Shown one piece after another: positions 35,294 to 47,039 of a DNA stretch of 64,000 bases. The position numbers and the translations under genes were made by a program. The stretch is from the NCBI GenBank assembly GCA_932294295.1, contig OW028574.1, forward strand, positions 31,752,145 to 31,816,144. Direction: 5' to 3'. The notes beneath the pieces were generated by a model, which saw only the letters and a program-made list of their open reading frames with translations, had not been told where the DNA came from and searched no databases. Source of the stretch: Alitta virens (lineage: Eukaryota; Annelida; Polychaeta; Phyllodocida; Nereididae). Each line of letters opens with the position of its first letter. The first letter of the stretch is position 1.

Positions 35294-36146
35294 GCCCAGT
35301 CAAGAAGTGAGCTCATGTCATGGTCACTGTGACCTCACCAGACACTCATCCTGTGATGTCACACATGACAACATCACCGTGAAATCATGATGAGATCATG
35401 TGGTGATCTCACAGTTATGAGTTCAATGTGAGCTAACTGTGAGGTCAGCTCTATGACCCACCACAGATGGCTTTGGAAGCCCATTGATTACAGGCCAGCT
35501 AATAACAGAAACTATAAATAGAACTGCTTTATTGTGATCCTTTCAAATCAACACCAGGAGCAGTGGCATCCGTGGTATAATGGTTAGCATGCCTGCTTTC
35601 TGTGTGGGGAACCAGAGTTCAATTCTCACTTGTTTTAATTTAGAACTTTTACAAATACTTGATAACAAAAATAGGTTGATCTCTTTAATTTTATACCACT
35701 TCTATAAGTAACTGTTATCACTTAATTATTGATGCACAGCACCCAGCAATACATCCAGTGTACCACTGTACCCCAACACTGTGTCAGTAATATGTGCTCA
35801 CCAGGTGAGCTCTCCATGAGGGTTCTGTGACCTCACAATGAGCTTACTGTGAGGTCAAATTCTTATTCTTGGAGTTTTTGGTTTTAGTTCATCATTAGTC
35901 TGAACAAAGTCTTAACAAAGTTAATTGCTCAGAGCTACCATGAGTTGGGATTATTGCAGAAACATAGGAGCACGCATGCTCAGCTCAAACTTAGCTCACA
36001 GAGAGGTCATACTGTGACCTCACAGTGCGAGTCCACTGTGAGGAAGCACCTCTAGCTCACAGTGACCTCACCAGGTGAGTTCTCCATGAGAGTTCTGTGA
36101 CCTCACAATGAGCTTACTGTGAGGTCAAATTTTTGACTGGGAGGTC
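35294..36146. mobile_element. Putative MITE with GTGACCTCAC-rich interior
   Basis: The ends CCCAGTCAAGAAGTGAGC and, inverted, CCCAGTCAAAAATTTGACC suggest terminal inverted repeats. The interior is a mosaic of GTGAGGTCA/TGACCTCAC inverted motifs. A 75-bp block with CTGTGACCTCACAATGAGCT occurs twice in direct orientation (about 35800-35875 and 36069-36143). A tRNA-like string lies inside at 35567-35632. Confidence 0.5.
35567..35632 (+). ncRNA. tRNA-like pseudogene
   Basis: GCATCCGTGGTATAATGGTTAGCAT resembles the 5' half of tRNA-Gly/Asp/Glu genes, and GAGTTCAATTCTC resembles a T arm. The 3' side does not pair with the 5' acceptor strand, so I treat it as a tRNA-derived fragment. Confidence 0.4.
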
Positions 36147-36948
36147 AGTAATCTAATCCCAAGACAATCTGAAGAACAAAACAATTATATTGAGGTAGGA
36201 GGATGAGGTTGGTTCCATAAGCCATTATATATGAAGTATGCGCATTTTTACTGACACACTGTTGGGGTACAATCATTTATGCAATAATCAATATTCATAT
36301 TTCTTTGATAGGTATGGCATGCAGCTGCCTCCCAGGTTTTTTTTCACTCTTGGGCTTGCATTTGGTGGTCTGCAGACAATCGCCAGCTACAATCGTTTTC
36401 ACAACAATATTTACAGGTTGTACATTAACAAATTATTAATTGCACTTTTAAGCTGTCAAGCTTGTAGATGGTGACCATAAATACGTCTTGTTTTGCAGTG
36501 ATTCTCTGATGCTGCCGATTGCTAACATTGTGACAAGCTGGTGCTGCTTTGGCCAAAGACTGGACAAGGTAAAAATCATATTTTGTTGCGTTAGATTAAG
36601 TTTACACTTATACAATGGCTACATGTGAGACATGAAGGTATGTACACCCCAGAATGCCAACGTAATACAAGATTAAAAGCCGAGTTGTATGACATTGACA
36701 CAACGATAATGGCACGATTCACTAACAAAAATTGAACATTGAACAAATGGTGGAAATATATCACAGGTACAGAGTCAAAAATAATTACTCTAAATGTGAA
36801 GAAGTTCAACTCGAAGTTGAAGAGCAATGATAAGCTTAGACTAGATATATAGTCATTGTTAACCAATCAATAGTGTAGGCCAACCTTTAATGGCAATTGG
36901 ATTTGAGTTTGTTGATTGGTTCAACAAAATTGGGCCATATTTGAGTCA

Positions 36949-36950
<2 letters not shown>

Positions 36951-37015
<65 letters not shown>
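36951..37015 (+). repeat. (AT)n microsatellite
   Basis: About 32 uninterrupted AT units in the last intron of the SLC6-like gene, in the place where exons for TM7-12 would be expected. Confidence 0.95.
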
Positions 37016-37017
<2 letters not shown>

Positions 37018-37480
37018 TCAATTCCATCATTTTTAAAGTGATGTACTCTAGAATATTTAGTTGCAAAGCACATTGATATGTAGCATTATCAAACTACGGC
37101 AAAAATTACCATTTTTTGGTCATCTGTGATTGATTTCATGCTCAATTCTCAGGTAAACTGTCTTTTAAATTTAAGTTTGGGTAGGCTGTTGCTAAAGCAA
37201 AGCAAAGTTTTGCTATATTATAGACACAACTTGCATTAATTTATCTCCTCAGGCTTTCAAAGAGACAATGAAGTCAACTCGGGAATGGGGACCTCGCCTC
37301 GATATAAACAGAACTGGAAGTATATACTGCCCTCTGCATCCAACAAATTCAAACCTCATTCGCAGCAACAGATCAACAGGAGTTTACGATTGCCACTGCA
37401 CCACTAAAGAAGCCAGGATAACTGGACCTGGAAGTGTCCAAACTGATACAATTGGCAGTGACGCTGTCACCCATTTTTAG

Positions 37481-40400
37481 CTTGTTAGCAATAGTGATTT
37501 TTGCTAGTTTGAAGACTTTTAATGCCTATATATAAGGGAATCAAACAGAGCATGATGAGTCATGTTTCATGCTTTGCGACGCTGGCATCAAATGGTTATT
37601 ACTGCCTTTGGGCTGACCATCAAATTGTTTATCATATCATTCAGAATACGTTCTGAAACCTCCAGGACGTATATGAAAGCAGTAAAGTGGGGGTTGTTTG
37701 TCAACCTAACGCCCTTGAAATTTTGATTGTCCACTAAGACGGCCATAAAAATTGATTGCCTGTTAGTGAACTAAAAGAGATTGAAATTTTGATAGTTTGT
37801 CAAAGAGATGGCCACAACTTTTTTTTTGTCTACTAGACATCTTCGGCTTGCATTTCCTCCATCGGAGTAGAATCACTCATGTTCATATCACCCGCTTCTT
37901 ATACACCTATTTCACAATTATAGGTGTATGTGTCAAAAAATAATAGGACTAAATTATTTCGACGAGCGTTCGAGGGATGTCCGTCGACCGCTTGGCGATG
38001 TCTATGGCATTATATCTGTGCCAAAATTATCGGCTGTTGCTGAAAATTGTAGTCAGCTGTCCATTAAAAAAACTGGGCGTCTGAATATAATGACAGGCGT
38101 CTAGGAATAAAAAAGACGGGCGTAGTCGGGCGTCAGAAAAAAATATATATTCAAACTGATCATCATGTATAATTATAATTAGAATGCTAATATCCTGTAT
38201 AATTAGTATGTATGTATACCCCTGACAATTAGTCTTATTAGGTCACATACCTATATTTATCTAGATCACAATATCAATCTTCTACACAAGATGACAGCAC
38301 GGTGCACATATATTACTGGGATTTATATTGGAGAAAAGGACCAGTGGGCCTAAAACTGACATGGTCTTAATACATGGTCATATAGTAAAGTGGTCTTGAG
38401 GAGGTGAACTTAATAAATGATTTATCTTACTAGTGAGGTCTTTAATATTGATGGTCTTAATATTGAGATGGTCTTAATAGTGAGATGGTCTTTATAGTGA
38501 GGTGATCTTGATAGTGAGGTGGTCTATATTGTACATATTATTAAGTATTTAATTAGGAAAACATGAAAAAAAATTGTTTAAAGATTTCTAGAACAGAACC
38601 TTGACACTAATTCACCTACATGTTCAAAACGTTGTCATGATATGTCTAAAATAGTGTAATAAAGTATTGAGGGAAAGATGTGAAAAATTCATATTTCCTG
38701 AAACCTACATATCTCAACTACTATTATACCTACACATACTACATGTCATTTAGCTGTGAAAATGCCATAGTACTTTCAACTTCATAACTTCATTTTGACT
38801 GATATATATATTAGTTATAGTGAGAGCCCCCCCCCCCCCCCCGTAAGCTACATTCCCAATACCCTGGCACTGCTTGTTTTCATTGATACAATTTGATACA
38901 ATTTGGAGGAAAAGGTTCGTAAAATATGTTAATTTGCCTTAATATGCCTCTATAGTATAAGCATATCACTAATTACTATCTATGCAATGTTTTTAGGAAT
39001 CCGGTTTTGTGAAATTATATACAGTTGAAATTGTTCTGTATTCAAAATGGCCAAAAAATGAATCCAAAACATTTGGGCCCCGACAAATTGATTCACAAGC
39101 CTAATGAAGGCCTAGTAGTGGATCAACTTAATTTGTTTGTGTTATGATGACAATACTGACTCAATTGAGTTGAGCTGACTTAAATTGTGAAATATGACGT
39201 TTTGAACTCAATTGATAGTAGTCATTGTAGCTCTGAGCAACTAAACTGATTTGACTGGATACTAATGATGAACTAAGCATGAAAACAATATTGCCTTGTC
39301 TCTGAAGCAACTTTATCAAATCATACAACATTACCATGTAATTTTACCATGTAATTATGTATATTTGTGGATCAGTGTGATGGAACTCCCTGGGTGTCCT
39401 GCTGTGTGCTATGTCAATCATTAAATGATGGCAGTCATTATGTAAATGGTATACAATTGTATTGGGTATCATAGGGTTGTTGACTTGTTGTGGAACATTG
39501 TTTATCACCTAAGAAAAAGTAACCTGAGAGGACTTGAACCCGGTTTCCAGAGCAACAGCTTTACATGGCGTACACTCAACCAACTGAGCTATCTTGGCAC
39601 ACCTCTAACAAGAACTGCAGGGTTGTGGGTTCCATGCCTGATTGCCAAATTTTGCTGTGTTTTATATTAAAATTTTATAAATGTTTGTAGCTCTGATGTA
39701 AACTTTTTTTTCTGTTCTAAATTATCAATATAGACTGCAACAATGTCCTATTCCCTGTACATGTCACAGAGTCACTTATGATATCGTTGTGTCTGTGAAT
39801 TTTGCTATTGGTTACATATTTGACATATAAAGTGAATTTGGCTTCCTGGTATATTTTTATGATTTGTTACTTATCCGAATATAGAGATGCCTACAGATAT
39901 AAAATTTCAAAAGTCTGAAAACAATTATGGAAAAATGTCAAGCTTATATACTGAGTGCTTGGACTACCCTGTTTAGTCCAAGCTGAGTGTAAAAGAAAGA
40001 TATGCATGTCAGCCTATATGAATACATATTTTGCACCCCTTTCTATGTTTCCCAGTGGAATCAGTGAGGGGGAGTTGTAAAACTTGACTCATATAACAGC
40101 ATGGTCAATTGGTCATTAGGACGGTAGCAATTCTAGCTTATCGAAGGTTGCAGCATCATGGTCACACTTCAGTGATTCCCAGGCATTTGACCCCTGGTCA
40201 AGGCTTATGCATATGTAATAAGCTATTGAATCAGTAGCTGCAGTTCCTTAATGAAATTCTCAACTTTAAAATCTTTTCTATGGGTCAACCTAAACTAATG
40301 AACCTAGGATTTCGGGATAGATGCAAATTTCCTTTGCCCTAAAATGCTGATATAAGAATGGGGGAACTTTTTTTTTTTCTAATCAATTTCAAATTTTTGT

Positions 40401-40494
40401 AAAGGTGTATGTTCACATAATGCTTCACGACTTTTCTTTTAAATATCTTTGAATGGCTTAAAAGCAAAACATAGGCTGCACAGCAGCAACCCCT
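37481..40494. other. Intergenic region with repeat fragments
   Basis: Holds a family 3 MITE fragment (about 37960-38110: GACGAGCGTTCG, GTCCGTCGACCGC), an inverted 'GACCACCTC' array (about 38340-38530, read TGGTCTTAATA...GAGGTGGTC) and a poly-C run (about 38827-38842). There is also a tRNA-like string on the minus strand at 39529-39598 with A box TAGCTCAGTTGGTTGAGT and B box GGTTCAAGTCC but no closing acceptor stem. No gene seen. Confidence 0.55.
39529..39598 (-). ncRNA. tRNA-like sequence, probably a SINE head or tRNA pseudogene
   Basis: On the minus strand, TAGCTCAGTTGGTTGAGT (D arm) and GGTTCAAGTCC (T arm) are well formed. The 3' acceptor strand complementary to GCCAAGA is missing. Confidence 0.4.
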
Positions 40495-40711
40495 TGTAAG
40501 GTTCCCCAATAAAGACAAAGTGATGAAAGTCCAGTTTAAAATGGTTTATTGGCCCTGCCCCGCCGTACAGCCTGCCTATTGCCTGCTTCCTCAGCTACTG
40601 ATGCGGCCTGGGTTGATTCCCGCCAAGACCCCATGGTCACGTGGTCCGGGTCACCCAGTGCGCATCAAGTCGGTCACTGACTAGTAAGGTCAGCGACCGG
40701 GGGTTATCACA
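40495..40711 (-). repeat. 3' LTR of the gypsy element
   Basis: It begins TGTGATAACCCCC directly after the purine tract and ends AACCTTACA. A polyadenylation signal (CCAATAAACC) lies in its second half, and a second AATAAA-like site (TCTTTATTG on the same strand) near the end. No 5' partner is present, so the borders are inferred from the TG...CA ends. Confidence 0.65.
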
Positions 40712-41349
40712 TTACTCCCTCCTTACTGGGAATATGCCCCCATATTCACACTAATACATGAGTTAGGCTGCACGACGGCGATCAGGACGACATCAAAATG
40801 AGATTCAGACATACAATTCAAATAATCATGAACAACAAAACATCAACAAGATACACCTCCTCGACATTTCTTAAGGATGTGACACTAAGTAGCTGTCACA
40901 TCAAGTCCTACGCCCGGTTTCTCCACCTGACTGGACCATAGTTACCATGGTTGTCTCCTGGCGCCGCTACAAACACAACATACAACACACACAACACAGT
41001 TGTTATCACACGTCCATCTTCCAGCCTGGACAAGGGCCAGGACTGTTTTCCGGATTTGCAAGGTCCTTTTGCGCGGGAAAACCAGCTGCCATTAGCCTTA
41101 AGTGATGACATTGTTATAATTAGCCGTTAATCCATAATTTCCATTGCGTCAAAGTTTCTAATCGGCCCTTATAAAAGTCATGAAATTCCTTGCTTTTGCA
41201 TTACCTCCTGGCCCCCCGCGTGGTGTGTGGTCCCGCCCTAGCGTGATGTGTTGATGTCCAGCGTCCAAGTCCAGTCCGTATCCAGATGTCAGTTTGTGGG
41301 GGGCGTAGTCCGTGTCGTTGTCAGGAGATCATCTTGCAAGGCCTTGTGT
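40712..41349 (-). other. Gypsy element 3' untranslated region with polypurine tract
   Basis: Between the extra ORF and the LTR. The polypurine tract AGTAAGGAGGGAG abuts the LTR. I see no sustained coding frame. Confidence 0.55.
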
Positions 41350-42720
41350 TCAAGGTCTTGCAGTGGAGGACCCAGCGGCTCTGGCTTCTTCCATCCAGCG
41401 GTTCCTGTCTGCTGTTAGCCGTTTGACCTCTTGATACAAGAGGTCAGACTGCCTGGCCATAGCTTCGCGTTGCTAAATTTCCGCTCAAAGCTTGGCCCTC
41501 AATTCCTCGGCCTCTGGTGTCCTCGTGGCCGTTGTGGAATGGGGCCTCTTTGGCGTAGCTAGACGGCTACGAGGGGACTGGTTGGGAGTCGCCTCAGTCT
41601 CTCTCATCTGCACTATCCTGGTGCCCGTAGACCCGGCCATTGACGATGAAGGCGCCCTGTTGACCAGGGTCCTCGTCTCTGGCGTTGCTGGCAGAGACCC
41701 ATCCGAGTTTGGGCCGTGGATTGTGGACAATCCTGTCGCCGCTGTCACCTCCTCAGCCTGCAGACGGGTATATCCATGGGACCTCTCCAGGTGCCTCCGG
41801 AAATTAGTCCGCCGGTCAGATGGTAGGGCGCCCGGGCACTCCGGGCACTGGAATCCAACGTAAGCCACCGCATGGGCCATGCTCACGTGGCGAGTGAGAG
41901 ACTTGCGATTCCTCACCCGCTTCCCACACGTGGCACACATGTAATTCAGCCCCGTTACATCTCTGGGCGTAGTTGAACTGGCGATCCTGGGGGCACTGTC
42001 AGTGACAGACACATCACTCTCAGTTCCTCCATCATCGGTGACTTCGATCCCAAACACTTCTCGCCGTTTTTCGGTCTTTGCTGGAGTTGCCCTTGCAGCC
42101 TCCATGGCAGCCTCCGCAGGCGGAGCTGCCTTATCTTCTCCTGCAGGCGACACTGTGGCCCTGGGAAGGGGGGCCTCGGCCTCGGCATCTGGCCTGGCCA
42201 CTCTTTCCTTGGCGTACCAGGGTCGCCTTCGTAGGTTGTTCATGATCTCTTCCTGGGTGGTAGCAACACCCAGGTCACCCAACATCCAACCGCTCAGTAT
42301 TGGCATATCCTCTCTCCGAGGATGGAGACGAAAATACCGCCGCATCTTGGCCATCTCAGTCAGAGTGGCCGACCCGCACTGCTGGACTGCCGGGTCTTCC
42401 TTCTCGTATTCCTTCGTGGACATGTACGCCCACATGTCCATGTGCAAGAGCTCAAGTCTCTGCTGACTCCAATAGTCCGGAGCCAGGGAGAGCTTGACCT
42501 CCGAAGTTGGTGACATGCCGCAAACGGCGGCCACCTCGGCATCACTCGCTGACACTTCTAGCTCCGCCCCGACCTCGAGGCCAGCCGCTTCCATGGCAGC
42601 CCACACCATGTCAGTCTGCTCCTGACTCAGTTGTGGTTGCTGCTGCTGTTGCTCTTCCTCCTTGGAGGGCACTGCTATAACTGCAGGGGCCTCCTCCATG
42701 ATCCCTTCTCTTGATGACAT
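41350..42720 (-). CDS. Gypsy-element third ORF: acidic protein with two C2H2 zinc fingers (decayed 3' end)
   Basis: The first 411 codons (42720-41485) are open. An N-terminal Gln/Glu-rich stretch (EEEQQQQQPQ) is followed by an Ala/Glu-rich region and a Ser/Asp acidic segment. Two fingers follow: YMCATCGKRVRNRKSLTRH with a final H (about residues 260-283), and FQCPECPG...NFRRHLERSH (about 292-318). A Ser/Thr/Pro-rich tail comes next. The frame then meets TGA (41487-41485) and TAG (41475-41473). After that it continues open with a coiled-coil-like segment (LLYQEVKRLTADRNRWMEEA) to a TGA at 41352-41350. The two stops look like C-to-T decay of a longer ORF. The position, after integrase and before the 3' LTR, is where envelope genes lie in some gypsy elements, but there is no signal peptide or membrane segment. 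Function unknown; nucleic-acid binding is likely. Confidence 0.7.
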
Positions 42721-43878
42721 TTTATAAGGCTAGTTCCCGTGGTTACCTTGTGTAAAATTTCCGAGTTGGCTATATATGTCCTGGGTCGTTGCTGACTTCA
42801 GAAGGTATGAGGCAGGGCGCCCCACTCTCTCCGGTGTTTTGCCGCCTTTTTCTTGTTCATGTGACCGAAATCACAGGTCATGTGACCAGAATCACAGGTC
42901 ATGTGACTCTAATCACCTCCTTGACCAGTATTGACCCCTTTCCCCCCCCTATAAAATTTCTTAATTGGGGACTGCACTTGAAAATAACAAAATTAGTACA
43001 AGGGGTGCCTGTTCGAATTTCGAACTCGGCTGACCTTTCCTCAACTGTAGGAATTTTCCATGATGCAGGTCACTAGAATCAGTGACACAATTTCAGGAAA
43101 CACAGAAAGTGAGAATATTTAGGAAAGAAATGTGTCATTTAGCAACCCTTGTGAGCCAAATAAAACAAACCATCAGGTACCTTTCACGTTTCATGATGAA
43201 CAAATAGCCAATTCCTTATCAATTCACAACAATACTCAGAGAAAATAACCATTTATTCTTGCAACCATAGTCAAGCAATTTTATCATGTTCTGACTTATC
43301 CAGGTTACTCAGCTAGTCATATGAAGTGTCCCATGGGATAAAGCATTTTCATAACCACTACAGCCATTAATTCTTGCCAATTAATTTCCCTGATATTTCC
43401 AGTGATTATGTGGCATTTTACCCATCATTAATACCTAATTTCGTGTTTGTCCCCGCTTTTAACCAGCGGTGCCCAAACTCTACCTTTGCAGTATTCCTCC
43501 CCTTTTTTTCAAAAGGGCTGCACCTGTAGTTATCGTTTGGGTGGCACGTCTAAAAACCCACTCAAATAGGACACGATCACGTGTTCCGTCCATGAGAATC
43601 AGGTACACGAAATGTCCAGTCACTGACAAGTGACTGCTGCGACGCGCCTCTTACAAATGTCGACATTTACCACGTGTTTGAGAGAATCTTAGCAAATAAA
43701 TAAAAATCATAGGTATGGGGAAGACTAAGTAATGTCAAGCTACATATTGTCTAAATGGAACTAAAACTTAAAATTATTGAATAATCATGTCGACACTAGA
43801 TTCTCAAAAACCATGAAATACCAGAAGTCAAGCAATAAGTGCTATTTCCTCCTGCTATGCAGGGACCAGAGTTCATTC
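42721..43878 (-). other. Spacer between integrase and third ORF of the gypsy element
   Basis: Contains a short repeat, three units of TCACAGGTCATGTGAC(C), at about 42858-42925. The AT-rich part at about 43080-43850 differs in composition from the flanking GC-rich element and may be an insertion. No ORF recognised. Confidence 0.45.
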
Positions 43879-45690
43879 CTACTGATACCCTACATTGTGG
43901 CCTAACCTATCAGGTGGCTTTCTCAGCCTACCTGGTAGAAAAGGAGCCGCCTCCGGATCCAATTCCCGAGAAGGAGCTGAGGGCAGCTCCAAGTCTGGAA
44001 AAGGAGCTGCGTCCAGATTCGAACTCGAATCTGTCAAACTCCTCGTGTCCAGGGGACCGCGTGTTTGCAAGCCGCACCCCCTGTGTCCTCCGGTCTCCGC
44101 AGCTCCGCCCCGCTCTGGCCGCCCAGACCAAGGCTGCGCTGCGTCACCATTTAATTCTCCGGGCAAGGGCGGATCCCGCCCCTCGTCTAGGGGGGTCGCA
44201 CTTGCTCCGTTCTCATACAGTGATGGGTCCAAGTACGGGTCGTCTGACGGAATATCAGGGACCCGAATGATGTCATCTTGGGTTACATCAGCCAAGTACA
44301 TCTTGAGCTGATTAATATGAACGATGCGCTTCTTACCAGTCGCTGGAGCTTCAATTTCATAATTGACTTCTCCCATCTTTCTTGTAACTCTGTATGGACC
44401 CAAGAACTTCAAAGCTAGCTTCTGCTTCGCCAGGGGCAGATAAAACAACAAAACCCAGTCTCCAATATGGAATGACTGCTCCATCGCCAACCTGTTGTAG
44501 TGCTTAGCTTGCTTCTGTGCTGCTCTTTTCATCTGCGACCGGCACTTCTCAAAAGATTCCTCCATGGCATCACGGATCCACTCCACATATTCCACTGGAC
44601 AGTGGTATTTATGTTGAAGAGCGTGGCCATACATGAGATCCACAGGTAGCATTGCCTCCCTGCCCAGCATCATTCTGTTTGGCGTGATATCTGTGGATCT
44701 ATGGGGCGTAGCCCGATAGGCACACATCACGTAAGGGAGCATATCGTCCCAGTCATCCCTCCTGTCATTGACCAGCTTGGACAACATGTCCCCCAATGAC
44801 CTATTGAAGCGTTCTACTAGCCCATCGCTCTGGGGATGATAAGCCGTCGTCCTGGTCTTATTAATCCCCAGGATTTTGCACATTTCTTGGAATAATTTCG
44901 ATTCGAAATTAGTCCCTTGGTCACTATGCAAGTGATAGGGAGCCCCAAATCGCAAAATCACATTCGTTACCAAGCAATCAGCCACCATGTAGGCCTCCTG
45001 GTTAGGAAGAGCGAAGGCTTCTGTCCACTTGGTGAAGTAGTCGGCCACGACTACTATGTACTTATTGTTGGCTTTTGTGACAGGTAATGGTCCCATGATG
45101 TTGATGGCCATTCTCTCCATCGGCATTCCCACTGGGACCTGATGCAAGGGAGCCCTTTTCGACCACTCTGGTTCCGCTTCTGACACACATCGCACCAACC
45201 TACCCACCTCACCACGTCCTCCTTGTAGCCAGGCCAGTAGAACCTTCGTCTCAGCTTGGATATGAGGCTGTTGATCCCCATATGGCCACCAAGGCGAGAC
45301 GTATGAAGCTGGTTAAAGATGCTGCGTCTGATGGCTGCAGGAGCCACCATTTGTCTGACCAGCTCACCTGTAGGCAGCTTGTGACTTCGGTACACAATCC
45401 CTCGCTGCAATTTCAAGCAATAGAACTGGGCCCAAATATTTCGCACCTGAGCCGAATGCGTGACAATGTCGTGGTATGGCGGGCGCTGTCCAGCGTTTAG
45501 CCACTTCTTGGCAGCCGCTATAGCCATATCCTGGCTCTGCGCATCCCGTATTTCCCCCAATGTAAAAGACTCTATCCAATTTGGATCCAGAGATCTTGTC
45601 TCCCCACTTTGCACCATTGTCACACACACCACCTGTGATCCCTCACTTTCTAGTTGACTCTCCCCAGACACATAATAGAGACTTAACACA
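43879..45690 (-). pseudogene. Ty3/gypsy integrase (pol C-terminal part), frameshifted
   Basis: Frame 1 (45689-45054) contains the HHCC zinc-binding domain (HTSRLGGH ... WCDVCQ). Frame 2 (45207-43879) contains the catalytic core with the three acidic residues in VVADYFTKW, HSDQGTNFES and GLVERFNRS. A C-terminal GPY module (FLGPYRVTRKMGEV) and a Pro-rich acidic tail follow. The switch between frames at about 45150-45190 means one indel interrupts the protein. The upstream reverse transcriptase and RNase H are missing. Integrase inserts retrotransposon cDNA into chromosomes; this copy should be inactive. Confidence 0.88.
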
Positions 45691-46297
45691 TAATGTCACA
45701 CCCCCTGTGTGGCAGCAGCATCTGCCATATTGAAAGTCAAAAGTTTTTCTTTGAGGTAAAAGTTTATCATCTTTGAAAGAATTATTAACCTGAAATATAA
45801 TTAGCTTTTTATGTGATGTCTGTACAAGTGCTCTAAAAATGGCAGAGACTGCACACATGAATATGACTCTGTCAATTAGTGGCAATATTTGAAATTAACA
45901 TTCTATCACATTCATTGAAATAGCCTCTAATTGGCTGTAATTAACCATACATACATATACTCTAGTCACAGCAGAGCTTTTCCATCGAAACGTGAGAACT
46001 TCCTGAAATGTTTCATTAAAGTCATTCTGTATGGTGTGAAATCGCATCACCCAAAATCACCTCATATATCAAAATCTATACAATCCTGGAACCTATGTGT
46101 ACCTCAGAAATTTGACCATGCTATTACAATAAAACTATTAGTCTAGTACATCCATGATTTGAAAGTAGGACATGCATATAATTTTGCAGCTTTCTAAAGT
46201 AAGGGCCAGCGACTGGCAGCAAGGGAGGAGTAGTGTCACTGATCAATGTATTTTTTTATACATTCATTAATATACCTATGTTTTCTTTTTTTTTAAA
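45691..46297. other. Junction between gypsy remnant and DDE element
   Basis: AT-rich, no ORF with family resemblance. The sharp change in GC near 45690 marks the truncation of the gypsy element. Confidence 0.5.
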
Positions 46298-47039
46298 CAG
46301 GGGTGAGTGTTCGAACTATTTGGAGTGCAAGAATTTCAAATAGACAGTCGTGGGCATTACACAAATATGACAGATGATGATCTGGATGAACTGGTACGTG
46401 AAATAAAGGCTGGGATACCGGAAGCAGCATGGTTTCAGGACACTTGACAGCACGGGTAGTCTGACTGCCAAATCAACATCTCCGGGTGTATAAAAGTTTG
46501 GTCCGCTTGGATGCTTTGGCAACAAGTCAAAGGTGGAATCCTACAACAAGGCGGTGTACATACTGGGTCCCAGGTAAATTTCCTATAGGTTTTTTTTCCA
46601 CCCACAGATTTTAACAATTTAACATGCCTCACCCAGCGAAGCCAGGTTGAACCCAAGCAAAAGAATGAGTGCTATGCAACTGACCTTGTAATCTTTTTTT
46701 TTTTGTATTCGGTGTGCACACGGTTTTGCAGGCTATATTATTCTAAAATAATGAGTGCACACCTTATTAATAACCTTGACATGCTGTTAATTGAACACAA
46801 TGATAGTATTGATGCTGTGAATCAGCTGATAGAAAACAAAATGTGTGAACTGTCAAAACTGAATATTTATCAATCTGTTGCAAATACCGCATATATATAT
46901 ATATTTATTCATTAATAATTTGCTTATTTGCAGGTCCGGGAAGTTTGTGGCATATCGATGGCAACCATAAACTATGTAGATATAAATCTAGTAAAGATTC
47001 CTACAGCAACCACCTCGCATACTGGCCACTCGGCTAGTG

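Larger units (their letters stand above)
29283..37480 (+). pseudogene. SLC6-family (Na+/Cl- neurotransmitter symporter-like) gene, truncated and frameshifted
   Basis: Exons: 29283-29413, 29722-29853, 30092-30280, 30473-30530, 30885-31020, 33765-33896, 36312-36416, 36499-36568, 37253-37480. TM1 reads LIGYSVGLGNVRHFPY. Next come TM2 (GIPLFFMQMCLGQFSSQG), TM3 (YYNMVIAYTIYYMYA), the extracellular loop SPSEVHWE, TM4 (LISWVFTFFSMYKGI), VVYVTATFPF (TM5), TM6 (SYNRFHNNIY) and a cytosolic tail with STREWGP. Family members have 12 TMs and about 600 residues. Here only about 390 codons exist, and the sequence jumps from the TM6 start (36568) to the tail, so TM7-12 are missing. Exon 36312-36416 has one extra T in a T8 run, shifting frame. 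The intron after 31020 starts with GC. The N-terminal exon was not found. It may be a dead paralog, or the frameshift may be a homopolymer sequencing error. Confidence 0.8.
40495..45690 (-). mobile_element. Ty3/gypsy LTR retrotransposon, 5'-truncated
   Basis: Reading on the minus strand: integrase zinc-binding domain and catalytic core (45689-43879), a spacer, an extra ORF with two C2H2 fingers (42720-41350), an untranslated region, a polypurine tract (AAGGAGGGAG, about 40725-40716) and a 3' LTR (40711-40495). gag, protease, reverse transcriptase and the 5' LTR are not in the window. Its GC content is clearly higher than its surroundings, which suggests a foreign or younger insertion. Confidence 0.85.

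Noticed and set aside
35567..35632. Functional tRNA gene
   Set aside because: The acceptor stem does not close; only fragments of D and T arms match.
39446..39670. 74-codon plus-strand ORF
   Set aside because: It overlaps a tRNA-like sequence on the other strand and has no family resemblance.
41492..42466. Plus-strand ORFs of 123 and 154 codons
   Set aside because: They are antisense shadows of the GC-rich zinc-finger ORF. Low stop frequency follows from base composition.
43839..44311. Plus-strand ORFs of 143 and 138 codons
   Set aside because: Antisense to the integrase C-terminal tail; no independent support.
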